The notes under the pieces: generated by a model
Seen by the model: only the letters and a program-made list of their open reading frames with translations
What the model was told of the DNA's origin: nothing
Database searches by the model: none
Made by a program: the position numbers and the translations under genes
Part shown: one piece after another, positions 9,452-19,017 of the stretch
How the letters are laid out: each line of letters begins with the position of its first letter
Position numbering within the stretch: the first letter of the stretch is position 1
NCBI GenBank assembly: GCA_018066715.1
Contig: JAGPWA010000013.1
Location: 1 to 35,269, forward strand
Reading direction: 5' to 3'
Length of the DNA: 35,269 nt
Origin: Porticoccus sp.
GTDB lineage: Bacteria > Pseudomonadota > Gammaproteobacteria > Pseudomonadales > Porticoccaceae

Positions 9452-9480
9452 AAAAAAAGCGGGGCTTAGCCCCGCTTTTT
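9452..9480 (-). terminator. rho-independent terminator after pnp
   Basis: A seven-base stem GCGGGGC / GCCCCGC (9459-9465 with 9469-9475) around a three-base loop, with runs of A and T on either side. It lies 25 bases after the pnp stop and separates the rpsO-pnp transcript from mrdA. The symmetric A/T flanks mean it could work in both directions. Confidence 0.93.
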
Positions 9481-9504
9481 AATATGAACTAGATGTTATT
9501 CAGT

Positions 9505-11673
9505 TCATTCTTCTGTGGTCTCTGGTGCATCAACAGCAGGGGCCGGCTCAGTAGCAGGCTGCTCTTGAACAGCTTCTACAGTACCACCTTCTTCAGCAGA
9601 AACTTCTTTCATGGAAAGCTTGATACGCCCACGGGCGTCCACATCGAGTACTTTCACACGAACTTGCTGACCTTCCTTCAGGTAGTCTGTCACTTTCTCA
9701 ACACGCTCTTGAGCAATTTGAGAAATGTGCAGCAAGCCATCAGTACCCGGCATGATCGTCACGAATGCGCCAAAGTCGACAACACGAGCTACTGTGCCTT
9801 CGTAGATACGACCAATTTCAGCTTCTGCTGTAATCTCTTCAATGCGGAAGATTGCATCCTTGAGACCTTCAGCATCATCACTGTAAATACGAATAGTGCC
9901 ATCATCATTAATATCGATAGTAGCACCCGTTTCTTCAGTCAATGAACGAATGGTTGCACCACCTTTACCAATCACATCACGGATCTTATCGGGATCAATT
10001 TTCAGAATATGGTAACGAGGCGCAGTATCGGAAACTTCATCGCGAGCGCGGTCGAGAACCTTATTCATTTCACCAAGAATATGGAGACGGGCATGTAGCG
10101 CTTGCTCTAGCGCCTGTTCCATAATTTCTTCAGTGATACCCTCGATCTTGATATCCATTTGTAGAGCGGTCACACCTTTAGCGGTACCGGCCACCTTGAA
10201 ATCCATGTCGCCGAGGTGATCTTCATCACCCAAGATATCGGTCAAAATAGCGAAGCCATCTTCTTCTTTCACTAGGCCCATGGCGATACCGGCAACGGGT
10301 GCTTTAATAGGCACCCCAGCATCCATCAATGCCAAGCTTGTACCACAAACTGAAGCCATTGAGCTGGAACCATTAGATTCGGTGATTTCTGAAACAACGC
10401 GCATGGCATAAGGGAATTCTTCAGCAGAAGGCAAAACGGCAGCTATACCGCGACGAGCTAAACGACCATGGCCGACTTCACGACGTCCAGTGAAGCCCAT
10501 ACGACCACATTCACCTACGGAATAAGGGGGGAAGTTATAGTGCAGCATAAAGGGGTCTTCACGACGACCTTCCAAAGCATCAATCATCTGAGCATCGCGC
10601 ATGGAACCCAATGTCGCAGCAACCAATGCCTGCGTTTCACCGCGAGTAAATAGCGCCGTACCGTGAGCTTTAGCTAACACGCCTACTTCTACGTCGATGG
10701 CACGAACGGTTGTGCTATCACGACCATCAATACGAGGTTCACCACGAGTAATACGACCGCGTACAATTTTCTTCTCAAGCTTTTTAAAGGCGTCACGGAC
10801 ATCTTCACCACTGATTCCAGCGGCTTCATCAACCAATGTCATTGCGTCATTACGCAAGCTGTCGAGTTGTGCTACACGCTCTTGCTTGTCCGTTGTACGA
10901 TAAGCATTATCTAGGCCTTCACCAATTTTAGCCTTCAATGCTTCAGCCAAAACTTCATTTTCAACCGCAGGCTGCCAATCCCAGATGGGCTTGCCCACTT
11001 CACTGGCCAGCTCGGCGATGACTTGAACCACGGCTTGCATTTCCTGATGAGCGAAAAGTACGGCACCCAGCATGGTATCTTCCGCCAGCTCGCTCGCTTC
11101 GGACTCCACCATTAGCACCGCATCTTTAGTACCAGCAACCACCATATTCAAGTCAGACTCGGCCAGCTCGGAATAAGTTGGGTTCAACATGAAGCCCTTG
11201 TCAGCGCTGTAACCCACACGAGCACCACCGACTGGACCGCTGAACGGTACGCCAGAGATAGACAACGCGGCAGAAACACCAATCATGGCAACAATATCTG
11301 GATCAATATTTTTCTCAGCAGACATCACCGTACAGACAACCTGTACTTCATTCTTGAAGCCATTAGGGAACAGCGGACGAATGGGGCGATCGATCAAACG
11401 AGAGGTCAGTGTTTCTTTTTCATTAGGGCGACCTTCGCGCTTGAAAAATCCGCCGGGGATTTTACCGGCAGCATAGGCTTTCTCAATGTAGTGTACGCCG
11501 AGAGGGAAAAAGTCTTGTCCGTCTTTTGCTTCTTTGGCAGCAACCACGGTACAAAGTACCGAGGTGTTGTCCATAGTACACAACACGGCAGCCGTGGCTT
11601 GACGTGCAATACGGCCAGTTTCTAAAGTGACGGTATGGTTACCGTACTGAAATGTTTTTGTTACAGGGTTCAT
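9505..11673 (-). CDS. pnp: polyribonucleotide nucleotidyltransferase (PNPase)
   Basis: A 3'-to-5' phosphorolytic exoribonuclease, trimeric, and a partner of RNase E in the degradosome. The 722 residues comprise two RNase PH-like domains separated by an all-helical linker, then a KH domain (about 555-615, with [20 protein letters not shown]) and an S1 domain (about 622-692, ending [15 protein letters not shown]). The RNase PH2 core blocks [10 protein letters not shown] and [19 protein letters not shown] are intact. A short acidic, Ala/Pro-rich tail follows the S1 domain. It lies downstream of rpsO with a 245-base leader containing hairpins and a possible private promoter. Confidence 0.98.
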   Translation of the reverse strand: MNPVTKTFQYGNHTVTLETGRIARQATAAVLCTMDNTSVLCTVVAAKEAKDGQDFFPLGVHYIEKAYAAGKIPGGFFKREGRPNEKETLTSRLIDRPIRPLFPNGFKNEVQVVCTVMSAEKNIDPDIVAMIGVSAALSISGVPFSGPVGGARVGYSADKGFMLNPTYSELAESDLNMVVAGTKDAVLMVESEASELAEDTMLGAVLFAHQEMQAVVQVIAELASEVGKPIWDWQPAVENEVLAEALKAKIGEGLDNAYRTTDKQERVAQLDSLRNDAMTLVDEAAGISGEDVRDAFKKLEKKIVRGRITRGEPRIDGRDSTTVRAIDVEVGVLAKAHGTALFTRGETQALVAATLGSMRDAQMIDALEGRREDPFMLHYNFPPYSVGECGRMGFTGRREVGHGRLARRGIAAVLPSAEEFPYAMRVVSEITESNGSSSMASVCGTSLALMDAGVPIKAPVAGIAMGLVKEEDGFAILTDILGDEDHLGDMDFKVAGTAKGVTALQMDIKIEGITEEIMEQALEQALHARLHILGEMNKVLDRARDEVSDTAPRYHILKIDPDKIRDVIGKGGATIRSLTEETGATIDINDDGTIRIYSDDAEGLKDAIFRIEEITAEAEIGRIYEGTVARVVDFGAFVTIMPGTDGLLHISQIAQERVEKVTDYLKEGQQVRVKVLDVDARGRIKLSMKEVSAEEGGTVEAVQEQPATEPAPAVDAPETTEE

Positions 11674-11772
11674 ATATTCAATATCCTATTGGTTCTTCTA
11701 TCATCTGAAGTCCCGACAAAACACCAACAATAAGCTGCTCGGGTTACCAATAACCACCTACCCGGCAATAAA

Positions 11773-11825
11773 CGCTCTACCAAAGAGCGCCTGCCTGACA
11801 ACTGTTAAACAGTTATCCAGATAAC
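11773..11825 (-). promoter_or_regulatory. hairpins in the pnp leader (possible processing or autoregulation region)
   Basis: Three short inverted repeats lie 100-150 bases upstream of the pnp ATG: CGCTCT/AGAGCG (11773-11789), AACTG/CAGTT (11800-11814) and GTTAT/ATAAC (11812-11825). The last two share bases and could not form together. In E. coli the pnp leader is cut by RNase III in a hairpin and then acted on by PNPase to repress its own synthesis. I infer a similar region here from position and structure; the stems are short and no folding energy was computed. Confidence 0.35.
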
Positions 11826-11860
11826 TATAAGAAACTCGATCAGCCATAACATACAGGTGT

Positions 11861-11888
11861 ATTATCTGACTTCACCATAAATCAACAA
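11861..11888 (-). promoter_or_regulatory. candidate sigma70 promoter for pnp
   Basis: On the minus strand TTGTTG (-35, plus-strand 11883-11888), a 16-base spacer and GATAAT (-10, 11861-11866, five of six consensus). The -35 falls in the T-rich tail of the rpsO terminator. It would give pnp its own transcript with a leader of roughly 180 bases, as with the second pnp promoter of E. coli. The -35 match is weak, so confidence is moderate. Confidence 0.4.
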
Positions 11889-11906
11889 CGGCTCCCGAAG
11901 GAGCCG
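11889..11906 (-). terminator. stem-loop after rpsO with a UUCG tetraloop
   Basis: On the minus strand a perfect seven-base stem CGGCTCC / GGAGCCG closed by TTCG, a C(UUCG)G tetraloop of exceptional stability, 12 bases past the rpsO stop. The following TTGTTGATTTATGG is only moderately T-rich, which suggests partial termination with read-through into pnp and protection of the rpsO 3' end. Confidence 0.75.
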
Positions 11907-11918
11907 CATGTGATTTTC

Positions 11919-12185
11919 TTAACGACGCAGACCAAGCTTTGCAATTAATTGCGTATAGCGAGTTGCATCTTTACTTTTCAGGTAGTCCAGTAATTTACGA
12001 CGCTGGTTTACCATGCGGATCAAACCACGACGAGAGTGGTGATCTTTTTTGTGATCACCGAAGTGACCTTGCAATTTATTAATGTTAACAGTTAACAGTG
12101 CCACTTGAACTTCAGGTGAACCAGTGTCGCCTTCTGCCTGGGCATGCTCTTTAACAATTGCTTCTTTTTCAGCTGCATTTAACAT
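11919..12185 (-). CDS. rpsO: 30S ribosomal protein S15
   Basis: S15 is a primary 16S rRNA binding protein that nucleates assembly of the 30S platform. The 88 residues match the usual length and carry the family blocks [44 protein letters not shown] and [12 protein letters not shown] at the C terminus. The ATG at 12185 has a GGAG sequence close upstream. It lies between truB and pnp as in most gammaproteobacteria. The 181-base gap upstream of it may hold a promoter, but I found no convincing -35/-10 pair there. Confidence 0.98.
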   Translation of the reverse strand: MLNAAEKEAIVKEHAQAEGDTGSPEVQVALLTVNINKLQGHFGDHKKDHHSRRGLIRMVNQRRKLLDYLKSKDATRYTQLIAKLGLRR

Positions 12186-12366
12186 TGTTTACTTCTCCAA
12201 TATGCGGTTTAGGATTCAGGACACCCGCGCATATTTACAGGGGCCCTACGGTTTTTGGTCTAATCCCAGCCACCTATATTAGTCAGCTGAAATCAATCCC
12301 ACTTCTTGCCCAATTGGACAAATTCTTTACGCTCCGTTCTGCACACAGCGTATATTTATAAGACAC

Positions 12367-13305
12367 TTATTCAAAAACGACCAGCCGCTTGGGGGTCACT
12401 CGCCCATCATCGGTCACTTCACCGACACCCAAAAAAGGGCCTTCGGCCTCAAAGACGCGCACTATATCGCCTTCTTCGCTTTCGCGATAGACCTGAGGGA
12501 CCATCACTGCCTGCCCCTGACGGAAATAAAAGGCCATATCTTCCGACAAATCTACCGTATTCAGATGCTTTATTCCGGCATCCATTGGCTTCAACAGATA
12601 ATCCAACCCTTCAGCAGGGAGGTCTTGGCGTAAGGCCTCAAGCTCTGCCACGGTAATGGTCTCTGCCTCAACAAAAGGGCCCGCTATATGGCGATGCAAT
12701 TTCGACACATAGGCACCACAACCAAGTTTGGCGCCTATATCCTCTGCCAGAGTCCTGACGTAGGTACCCTTGCTACAATGAATTTCAACATCTACTTCAG
12801 GATATTCTCCTGAACGAAAATCGAGTATTTCAAAGGAGAAAATCGTCACAGGACGAGCGGCCCGCTCAATCTCGATACCCTCTCGGGCCAGTTTGTATAA
12901 TGGCTGACCGTTGTGCTTCAGGGCCGAAAACATGGAGGGCACTTGGAGAATATCACCGCGAAACCCAGCCAACTCCGAGTCAACCTGCTCAACTCGCAGG
13001 TTAGTAGCGCCGTCTTCACTCAGTATTTCACCGTCAGCATCACCACTGGCCGTAGCAATACCAAAGCGAAATGTTGCAAGGTAGTGTTTGTCCGCATCGA
13101 GTAAAAACTGGGTAAATTTGGTCGCCTCACCCAAACAGATCGGCAACACGCCTGTCGCCAGCGGGTCTAAACTACCCGTGTGCCCCGCCTTGGCAGCAGA
13201 GAACATATATTTTACTCTTTGAAGGGCTCCGTTAGAGGACATACCCAAAGGTTTATCCAGCAACAAAATACCGTTGACCAACCGGCCTTTGCGACGACGA
13301 GCCAA
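12367..13305 (-). CDS. truB: tRNA pseudouridine(55) synthase
   Basis: TruB converts U55 in the T loop of tRNAs to pseudouridine and also helps tRNA folding. The N-terminal catalytic domain contains GILLLDKPLGMSSN (12-25) and AGHTGSLDPLATGVLPI, with the catalytic aspartate at D47. A C-terminal PUA-like domain ends the protein (about 245-312). The frame has no ATG at the expected place: translation appears to begin at a TTG (13305), two bases after the rbfA stop, with GAGG about ten bases upstream. Protein length (312) agrees with the family. Coupling to rbfA would help a weak TTG start. Confidence 0.95.
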   Translation of the reverse strand: MARRRKGRLVNGILLLDKPLGMSSNGALQRVKYMFSAAKAGHTGSLDPLATGVLPICLGEATKFTQFLLDADKHYLATFRFGIATASGDADGEILSEDGATNLRVEQVDSELAGFRGDILQVPSMFSALKHNGQPLYKLAREGIEIERAARPVTIFSFEILDFRSGEYPEVDVEIHCSKGTYVRTLAEDIGAKLGCGAYVSKLHRHIAGPFVEAETITVAELEALRQDLPAEGLDYLLKPMDAGIKHLNTVDLSEDMAFYFRQGQAVMVPQVYRESEEGDIVRVFEAEGPFLGVGEVTDDGRVTPKRLVVFE

Positions 13306-13307
13306 AA

Positions 13308-13733
13308 TCAGTTATCCTCAGATGTATCCGAAGAGCTGTCTGAGGAAGAGGCGTCTGAGTCCAAACGCCTAGCATTATCAGTTTTCACAACAGTATCGAT
13401 CAGTGCTGAAAGATCCTGTCCGCGCTTACTGCTAGGGTCGTAAATAAAATGTAACCGTGGCGTAGTTCGCATCTGCATTCGCTTGGCTAGCAGTGATCGT
13501 AAAAAACCCGACGCACCATTTAGTATTTTAGCCGCCTGCATGGACTCATCTTCGGAATCAGAGCCCACAAAAGTGACGAATACCTTGGCATTAGCTAGGT
13601 CACGATTGACCTCCACACCCGTAATATTGACCATCTTCAGTCGTGGATCACGCACTTCATCGCGAATCAACTCTGCTAGCTCTCGCTGCAGAGCATCAGA
13701 CACCCTGTCATTACGTGTAAATTCTCTTGGCAT
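13308..13733 (-). CDS. rbfA: 30S ribosome-binding factor A
   Basis: A small KH-fold assembly factor that binds the 30S subunit near the 5' end of 16S rRNA during late maturation and cold adaptation. The 141 residues start MPREFTRNDRVSDALQRELAELI and contain DPRLKMVNITGVEVNRDLANAKVFVTF and MRTTPRLHFIYDPS, all family hallmarks. The tail (about 118-141) is rich in Ser, Asp and Glu and probably disordered. It is 18 bases downstream of infB and two bases upstream of truB, a standard infB-rbfA-truB operon. Confidence 0.97.
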   Translation of the reverse strand: MPREFTRNDRVSDALQRELAELIRDEVRDPRLKMVNITGVEVNRDLANAKVFVTFVGSDSEDESMQAAKILNGASGFLRSLLAKRMQMRTTPRLHFIYDPSSKRGQDLSALIDTVVKTDNARRLDSDASSSDSSSDTSEDN

Positions 13734-13751
13734 ATCAATTCGCCGCTAGAG

Positions 13752-16304
13752 CTAAAGCTCCCGCGCCACTTCCTTGATCTCGAAGACTTCGATTTGATCG
13801 CCCGGTTTAATATCGTTGTAATCTTTAACGCCGATACCACATTCCATACCGTTGCGAACATCATTCACATCATCTTTAAAGCGACGTAGAGACTCCAGCT
13901 CACCCTCGTAAATCACCACGCTGTCGCGTAGCACTCGAATAGGCTTGCTACGGTGAACTGCGCCCTCGATAACCATACAACCGGCAACCGCACCAAATTT
14001 TGGCGAACGGAACACATCTCGAACTTCCGCAATACCAACAATCTCTTCTCTCTTCTCTGGTGTCAGCAATCCACCCAATGCCTGCTTCACATCGTCCAAC
14101 AGGTTATAGATGATGCTGTAGTATCTAAGGTCTAAGCCTTCGTTTTCCGCCAAGCGACGGGCAGCGCCATCAGCTCGAACGTTAAAACCAATCACTGCTG
14201 CACCTGCGGCAACGGCCAGATTAATATCGGATTCATTAATGCCACCGACACCAGAAGCAATGACATTAACTTCCACTTCGTCGTTACCGATATCGCTCAA
14301 TGTAGACAAAATGGCTTCTAGGGAGCCACGTACATCGGCCTTAACCAAAACAGGTAGCAAACCTTTTTCTTCACCACCTTCAAAAGTGGTAAACATATTT
14401 TCGAGCTTGGCAGCCTGTTGACGGGTCGCTTTTTCATGGCGAGCTTTGTCCTGGCGTCTTTCGGCCAAATCACGAGCCTTGCGCTCATCTTCTACCACCA
14501 AGAATTCTTCACCGGCAGCAGGCGGCTTATCCAAACCAAGAATTTCTACAGGAATCGATGGGCCGGCATCAGTAATCGAACGGCCCGCTTCATCATTCAT
14601 GGCACGAATTTTACCGACACTTTCACCCGCTAGAACAAGGTCACCCTTGCGCAGAGTACCGGCCTGAACCAATGCCGTGGCAATAACACCACGACCCTTC
14701 TCAAGTCGAGATTCTACAATCACGCCTTTACCAGGCACATTCCTGGGCGCCTGCAGTTCTAGCAACTCGGATTGTAGGAGTACCGCTTCAAGCAACTCGT
14801 CGATACCCTCACCAGTGTGGGCAGAAACTTTCATAAACTGAGTGTCGCCGCCCCACTCTTCGGGAATGACGCCTTTGGCAGACAACTCATTAGTCACCCG
14901 ATCAGGATCGGCGCCTTCCTTATCCATTTTATTAATCGCAACAACTATGGGCACACCCGCGGCACGAGCATGCTGAATGGCTTCTTCTGTTTGTGGCATC
15001 ACACCATCATCTGCGGCCACCACCAAAATAACCACATCGGTACTCTGAGCACCACGTGCTCGCATAGCTGTAAAGGCGGCATGTCCAGGCGTGTCCAAGA
15101 AGGTCACCATTCCTTTCGGTGTATCCACATGGTAAGCACCAATATGCTGGGTAATACCACCCGCCTCACCTGATGCGACTCGGCTTTCACGAATATAGTC
15201 CAGTAATGAAGTTTTACCGTGATCTACATGCCCCATCACTGTCACTACCGGTGCGCGAGGTTCCAGTGCTTCTTCCATCGTGGCCTGTAGTGCATCAATT
15301 AGCTTTTGTTCTACTTCCTCTTCAGAAATTGGTACCGGGTTATGCCCCAGCTCTTCCACCATCAAAATGGCAGTGTCCTGATCAATGACCTCATTAAGCG
15401 AAGCCATGGTACCCATCTTCATCAATCCTTTAATGAGAACAGCCGCTTTTACCGACATCTTCTGGGCCAGATCACTGACGGTAATTTCTTCCGGGATTTC
15501 CACATCGTGGACAATTTTGTCCGTCGGTCTTTTGAATTTGTGTTTGTTTTCAATCTTGATGGATTTCTTTCCACCAGATCGAAGACGAGGCTTCTTCTCG
15601 TCATCTGCCTCGTCAACAACAGCCTTCATCAGGTCTTCATTTTTACGCTTGACTGCTTTGACTGCACCACGCTTTTTCGGCTTTTTAGGTTTTTCTTCTG
15701 TATCAACAGCAGCACTCTCATCCACCTTCGTATACGTTTTCACATGCTTGGTGGCAGGGGCTTCAGCGGGAACAGTAGGCGTAGGCTCTACTGGCGCTTG
15801 AGTGGTTACTTCTTGTTTCTGCTGCTCTTCCTCTGCTTTACGCTGAGTTTCTTCCTCCGCTTTGAGGCTGGCAGCTTCTTCTGCCTTGCGACGTGTTTCA
15901 ATCGCTGCTTGTCGCTGCAACTCCACATCATCTGTACGAGAAGATGTTATTTCTACTGGAGCACTCTCAACTACTGGCTCTTCAGTATCCGGTTGACCGC
16001 TCAGGTCTTCCTCACTGCGCTTCACATAGGTTCGTTTTTTACGAACCTCAACATTGACTGTTTTACGGCCAGCACCCGTTTTGAGCGTGCTAACTGTTTT
16101 ACGCTTAAGAGTAATTTGCTTTGGCTCACGCGATGCTTCACCGTGCAGGCCTTTTAAATAAGCCAGCAACTTCTGTTTTTCTTCATCATCGACAGTCGCA
16201 TCAGCAGAATTATGCGATAAACCCGCCTCCTGCATTTGACTCAGCAGGCGGTCGACGGATGCCCCAACAACCTTGGCAAGTTCGCTTACAGTAACTTCAG
16301 CCAT
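13752..16304 (-). CDS. infB: translation initiation factor IF-2
   Basis: IF2 is the GTPase that brings initiator fMet-tRNA to the 30S subunit and promotes 50S joining. At 850 residues it is a long proteobacterial form: an N-terminal IF2-N domain (1-52), a charged and coiled-coil-prone linker (about 60-260, with RKAEEA-type runs), a second IF2-N domain (about 270-320), then the G domain with GHVDHGKTS (358-366), DTPGH (404-408) and NKMD (458-461), followed by domains II, III and the tRNA-binding C-terminal domain. It is cotranscribed with nusA upstream (29-base gap) and rbfA downstream. The initiator tRNA gene is in the same operon. Confidence 0.98.
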   Translation of the reverse strand: MAEVTVSELAKVVGASVDRLLSQMQEAGLSHNSADATVDDEEKQKLLAYLKGLHGEASREPKQITLKRKTVSTLKTGAGRKTVNVEVRKKRTYVKRSEEDLSGQPDTEEPVVESAPVEITSSRTDDVELQRQAAIETRRKAEEAASLKAEEETQRKAEEEQQKQEVTTQAPVEPTPTVPAEAPATKHVKTYTKVDESAAVDTEEKPKKPKKRGAVKAVKRKNEDLMKAVVDEADDEKKPRLRSGGKKSIKIENKHKFKRPTDKIVHDVEIPEEITVSDLAQKMSVKAAVLIKGLMKMGTMASLNEVIDQDTAILMVEELGHNPVPISEEEVEQKLIDALQATMEEALEPRAPVVTVMGHVDHGKTSLLDYIRESRVASGEAGGITQHIGAYHVDTPKGMVTFLDTPGHAAFTAMRARGAQSTDVVILVVAADDGVMPQTEEAIQHARAAGVPIVVAINKMDKEGADPDRVTNELSAKGVIPEEWGGDTQFMKVSAHTGEGIDELLEAVLLQSELLELQAPRNVPGKGVIVESRLEKGRGVIATALVQAGTLRKGDLVLAGESVGKIRAMNDEAGRSITDAGPSIPVEILGLDKPPAAGEEFLVVEDERKARDLAERRQDKARHEKATRQQAAKLENMFTTFEGGEEKGLLPVLVKADVRGSLEAILSTLSDIGNDEVEVNVIASGVGGINESDINLAVAAGAAVIGFNVRADGAARRLAENEGLDLRYYSIIYNLLDDVKQALGGLLTPEKREEIVGIAEVRDVFRSPKFGAVAGCMVIEGAVHRSKPIRVLRDSVVIYEGELESLRRFKDDVNDVRNGMECGIGVKDYNDIKPGDQIEVFEIKEVAREL

Positions 16305-16333
16305 CAGTATTCCTCGATTTTTCGCCTTCGTGT

Positions 16334-17827
16334 TTAATTATTGTCGCCTTCTTCGGCAAACCAGGGTGCGCGGGCTGTCATGATTAATTCAGCCGCTCGC
16401 ACTTCATCAATAGTGTCGATATCCAGCAAGTCATCAACGGCTTGCTCTGCCAAGTCCTCCATGGTGACAATACCGTGAGCTGCCAGTACTCGAGCCAGCT
16501 CCTCGTCCATGCCGTCCATGGTCAGCAAATCTTCTGCTGGCTCAGCAATACTCTCTTCCGAGGCCAAAGCCATGGTTAACAGTGCATCCTTAGCTCGAGC
16601 ACGCAAGGCTTCGGCTATATCTTCATCAAACCCGTCAATACCTGCCATTTCCTCGAGGGGGACATAAGCCACTTCCTCGATAGAAGTGAAACCCTCTTCA
16701 ACCAGAACAGTGGCGACGTCTTCTTCCACATCCAGTTTGCTCTCGAAGATTTCGATCAGAGAACTCGACTCTTCCTGCTGCTTACCTTCAGCTTCATCGA
16801 CACTCATGACATTAATTTTCCAGCCAGTCAGCTCCGAAGCTAGACGAACATTCTGACCGTTCCGCCCAATGGCCATCGCCAGAGAACCTTCGACTACGGC
16901 CACATCCATCGAGCGAGTATCTTCATCAACAACAATGGATTCTACTTCTGCCGGTGCCATGGCATTAATCACTAGCTGGGCAGGGTTGTCATCCCAGAGC
17001 ACAATATCGATACGCTCTCCGTCCAGCTCATTAGAGACAGCTTGAACACGAGCACCACGCATACCAACACAGGCACCAACGGGGTCAATACGCCCATCAT
17101 TGGTTTTAACGGCAATCTTGGCTCGTGATCCATGATCACGAGCACTACCACGGATTTCAATCACTTCCTCGGCAATCTCAGGCACTTCAATCCGGAAAAG
17201 TTCGATCAACATCTCGTTACATTTACGGCTTAAAAATAACTGAGGGCCTCGGTTTTCCGAATTAATCTCCTTCAGAACAGCTCGCACTCGATCATTGATA
17301 CGAAAAACTTCCCGACCCACCAACTCTTCGCGGGTCATCAATGCTTCAGCATTATTGCCTAAGTCCACAATAATGTTATCGCGGGTAACTTTCTTGACAG
17401 TACCACTGACAAGTTCACCAATCTGATCTTTATACTGCTCAACCACTAGAGCGCGTTCAGCATCACGCACCTTCTGAACAATAACTTGCTTGGCAGTTTG
17501 TGCGGCGATTCGACCAAAACCGATGTTTTCCACAGGTTCCTCGAAGGTGTCACCAGCCTTGAGTGCGGTATCTTTTTCGTGTGCTTCCTCCAGCGTAAAC
17601 TGGGTACCAAGCTCTGCCAGAGTCTCGTCATCAACAACATCCCACCAGCGGAAAGAATCGTAACCGCCCGTATCACGATCAATTGACACGCGGATATTCG
17701 CATCCTCGTCATAACGTTTTTTGGTTGCCGTAGCCAGTGCCTGTTCAATGGCCTCGAATATAACGTCCGGGGCAACGCCCTTTTCATTAGAAACAGCTTC
17801 CACCACCATCAAAATTTCTTTGTTCAT
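16334..17827 (-). CDS. nusA: transcription termination/antitermination factor NusA
   Basis: NusA binds RNA polymerase and nascent RNA, modulating pausing, termination and antitermination. The 497 residues comprise the N-terminal polymerase-binding domain (1-130), an S1 domain (about 135-200), two KH domains (about 205-350, with [21 protein letters not shown] and [17 protein letters not shown]) and two acidic C-terminal helix-hairpin-helix repeats (about 365-425 and 440-490), which are typical of the gammaproteobacterial protein. It follows rimP by 21 bases. The start [18 protein letters not shown] is the family start. Confidence 0.98.
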   Translation of the reverse strand: MNKEILMVVEAVSNEKGVAPDVIFEAIEQALATATKKRYDEDANIRVSIDRDTGGYDSFRWWDVVDDETLAELGTQFTLEEAHEKDTALKAGDTFEEPVENIGFGRIAAQTAKQVIVQKVRDAERALVVEQYKDQIGELVSGTVKKVTRDNIIVDLGNNAEALMTREELVGREVFRINDRVRAVLKEINSENRGPQLFLSRKCNEMLIELFRIEVPEIAEEVIEIRGSARDHGSRAKIAVKTNDGRIDPVGACVGMRGARVQAVSNELDGERIDIVLWDDNPAQLVINAMAPAEVESIVVDEDTRSMDVAVVEGSLAMAIGRNGQNVRLASELTGWKINVMSVDEAEGKQQEESSSLIEIFESKLDVEEDVATVLVEEGFTSIEEVAYVPLEEMAGIDGFDEDIAEALRARAKDALLTMALASEESIAEPAEDLLTMDGMDEELARVLAAHGIVTMEDLAEQAVDDLLDIDTIDEVRAAELIMTARAPWFAEEGDNN

Positions 17828-17848
17828 TTGTCAGCCTCGCAATCGTTC

Positions 17849-18307
17849 TCAAAACTTGGGAACGATATTCGCCTTTTCAATACTATCTATGGGAAAGAGG
17901 AACTCATGGTCATCAACAACCAACAAGACATCGTCTCCCTCTACACCGCTCAGACGGCCCTTAAAGTTTCGTCTTCCCTCGTAGGGGAAGCGCAGCCGCA
18001 ATGCAACATCTTCACCTACATACATCTCAAACTGGGCAAGAGTATACAGTGGTCTGTTCATCCCAGGAGAAGAAACCTCAAGGGTGTATTCTCCACTGAT
18101 CAGATCTTCCACATCCATCAAACTACCGACTTGACGACTGATTTTTGCGCAGTCCTCAACCCCGACAATGCCTTCATTACGATCAATATAGATACGCAAC
18201 ATAGCACTGCGGCCCGACGACAAATATTCCAACCCCCAAAACTCGCACTCCATGGCTTCAACCACCGGCACGATCAACGCTTTGAGTATTTCCTGTCTTG
18301 TCGCCAC
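17849..18307 (-). CDS. rimP: ribosome maturation factor RimP
   Basis: RimP is needed for maturation of the 30S subunit. The sequence includes WGLEYLSSGRSAMLRIYIDRNEGIVGVEDCAKISRQVGSLMDVED and VSSPGMNRPLY, the family core. No ATG is available. The frame is open from TTG codons at 18322 and 18319, but I chose the GTG at 18307 (MATRQEILKALIVPVVEAM, 152 residues) because it gives the same N-terminal length as Pseudomonas RimP and has a GGAAG eight bases upstream. A TTG start would add four or five residues. It follows tRNA-fMet and a weak terminator, and precedes nusA. Confidence 0.93.
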   Translation of the reverse strand: MATRQEILKALIVPVVEAMECEFWGLEYLSSGRSAMLRIYIDRNEGIVGVEDCAKISRQVGSLMDVEDLISGEYTLEVSSPGMNRPLYTLAQFEMYVGEDVALRLRFPYEGRRNFKGRLSGVEGDDVLLVVDDHEFLFPIDSIEKANIVPKF

Positions 18308-18401
18308 AGTAACTTCCAACAAACCTAATCAAAAATTTCAGCAAATCCAATCAAAAAATGGGCACTAGGCCCACTTCTACGGCAGCTTGAGCCACCTAAC
18401 A

Positions 18402-18427
18402 AAAAGCCCCTAAGAAGGGGCCTTTCG
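18402..18427 (-). terminator. hairpin with T-run between tRNA-fMet and rimP
   Basis: On the minus strand GCCCC, a six-base loop, GGGGC (18418-18422 with 18407-18411) then TTTTTG. It lies about 55 bases past the tRNA-fMet 3' end and about 95 bases before rimP. As the only good promoter found is upstream of the tRNA, this would act as a partial terminator that sets the ratio of tRNA to rimP-nusA-infB mRNA. Confidence 0.7.
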
Positions 18428-18482
18428 AACGCGCATTTTACCAGCGCATTGATATTGCTTCAAAAGAACCAATATCTAAATT

Positions 18483-18559
<77 letters not shown>

Positions 18560-18569
18560 TCAAATCACT

Positions 18570-18585
18570 TTGACTTCCTAGTCAA
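18570..18585 (-). other. short hairpin just upstream of tRNA-fMet
   Basis: A six-base inverted repeat TTGACT / AGTCAA with a four-base loop, ending 11 bases before the tRNA 5' end in the transcript. It could shape 5' processing of the precursor by RNase P, but this is only a guess from position. Confidence 0.3.
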
Positions 18586-18675
18586 GAGGCCTTAAAGAAC
18601 CTCCAACACCCACCAGATCATAACTTCCGGCTTTGCCCTTCAGCTGCTCCTACGGGGCTACTTCAAGGGCCGAGG

Positions 18676-18704
18676 ATTATAGGTCTGCCCTACCCTAGGG
18701 TCAA
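18676..18704 (-). promoter_or_regulatory. strong sigma70 promoter of the tRNA-fMet-rimP-nusA-infB operon
   Basis: On the minus strand TTGACC (-35, 18699-18704), a 17-base spacer, and a perfect TATAAT (-10, 18676-18681), with transcription expected to begin near 18669. Bases between -10 and the start are CCTCGG, a GC-rich discriminator typical of tRNA and rRNA promoters under stringent (ppGpp) control. It lies about 110 bases before the tRNA 5' end. This is the best promoter match in the window. Confidence 0.85.
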
Positions 18705-18865
18705 GGCCCCATTCCGTTATTTTGACACTTACTTCGAACCCTTTTGTGTATCCCTATAATTTAATAAATTCAGAGACAATTCCCCTCTACCTATTGTCTA
18801 TTTTTTAGCAAACGGCTTACCTGACAGAGGCTGAATAAATACAGGGGTTTAATTTAAACCGCCAT
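18705..18865. other. AT-rich intergenic stretch between operon promoter and terminator
   Basis: This is the gene-free middle of the spacer between the two tRNA genes. I see no ORF or RNA gene here. It may hold upstream promoter contacts for the tRNA-fMet promoter. A plus-strand TTGACA (18722-18727) and TATAAT (18755-18760) are 27 bases apart, too far to act together. Confidence 0.4.
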
Positions 18866-18894
18866 AAAAAAAGCCCGCAAATGCGGACTTTTTT
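18866..18894 (-). terminator. terminator after secG-tRNA-Leu
   Basis: An A-run, AGCCCGC / GCGGACT stem with one internal mismatch, four-base loop and T-run (stem arms 18872-18878 and 18883-18889). It lies about 26 bases past the tRNA-Leu 3' end and closes the ftsH-side transcript before the next promoter. Symmetric A/T tracts make it potentially bidirectional. Confidence 0.88.
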
Positions 18895-18919
18895 GACCAG
18901 GATGTTATCTGGATTTAGA

Positions 18920-19004
18920 TGGTACCCAAGGCCGGACTTGAACCGGCACGGCTTTCGCCACTACCCCCTCAAGGTAGCGTGTCTACCAATTCCACCACTT
19001 GGGC
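18920..19004 (-). tRNA. tRNA-Leu (anticodon GAG)
   Basis: An 85-base class II tRNA on the minus strand with encoded CCA. The anticodon arm is CTACC-TTGAGGG-GGTAG (anticodon GAG, decoding CUC/CUU), the variable arm is long, and the T arm is CCGG-TTCAAGT-CCGG. The acceptor GCCCAAG pairs with CTTGGGT, giving the G1-U72 pair also seen in E. coli tRNA-Leu(GAG). It begins 13 bases after the secG stop, so it must be processed from the secG transcript, a conserved arrangement. Confidence 0.97.
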
Positions 19005-19017
19005 AATAATTCACTGA

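Noticed and set aside
15306-16157. Plus-strand frame of 283 codons opposite infB
   Set aside because: It is antisense to the charged linker of IF2; composition is rich in Phe, Leu, Cys and His with no domain, as expected from a reversed Lys/Glu-rich frame.
18722-18760. Plus-strand TTGACA and TATAAT in the tRNA spacer
   Set aside because: The spacer is 27 bases, too long for sigma70, and no plus-strand gene follows.
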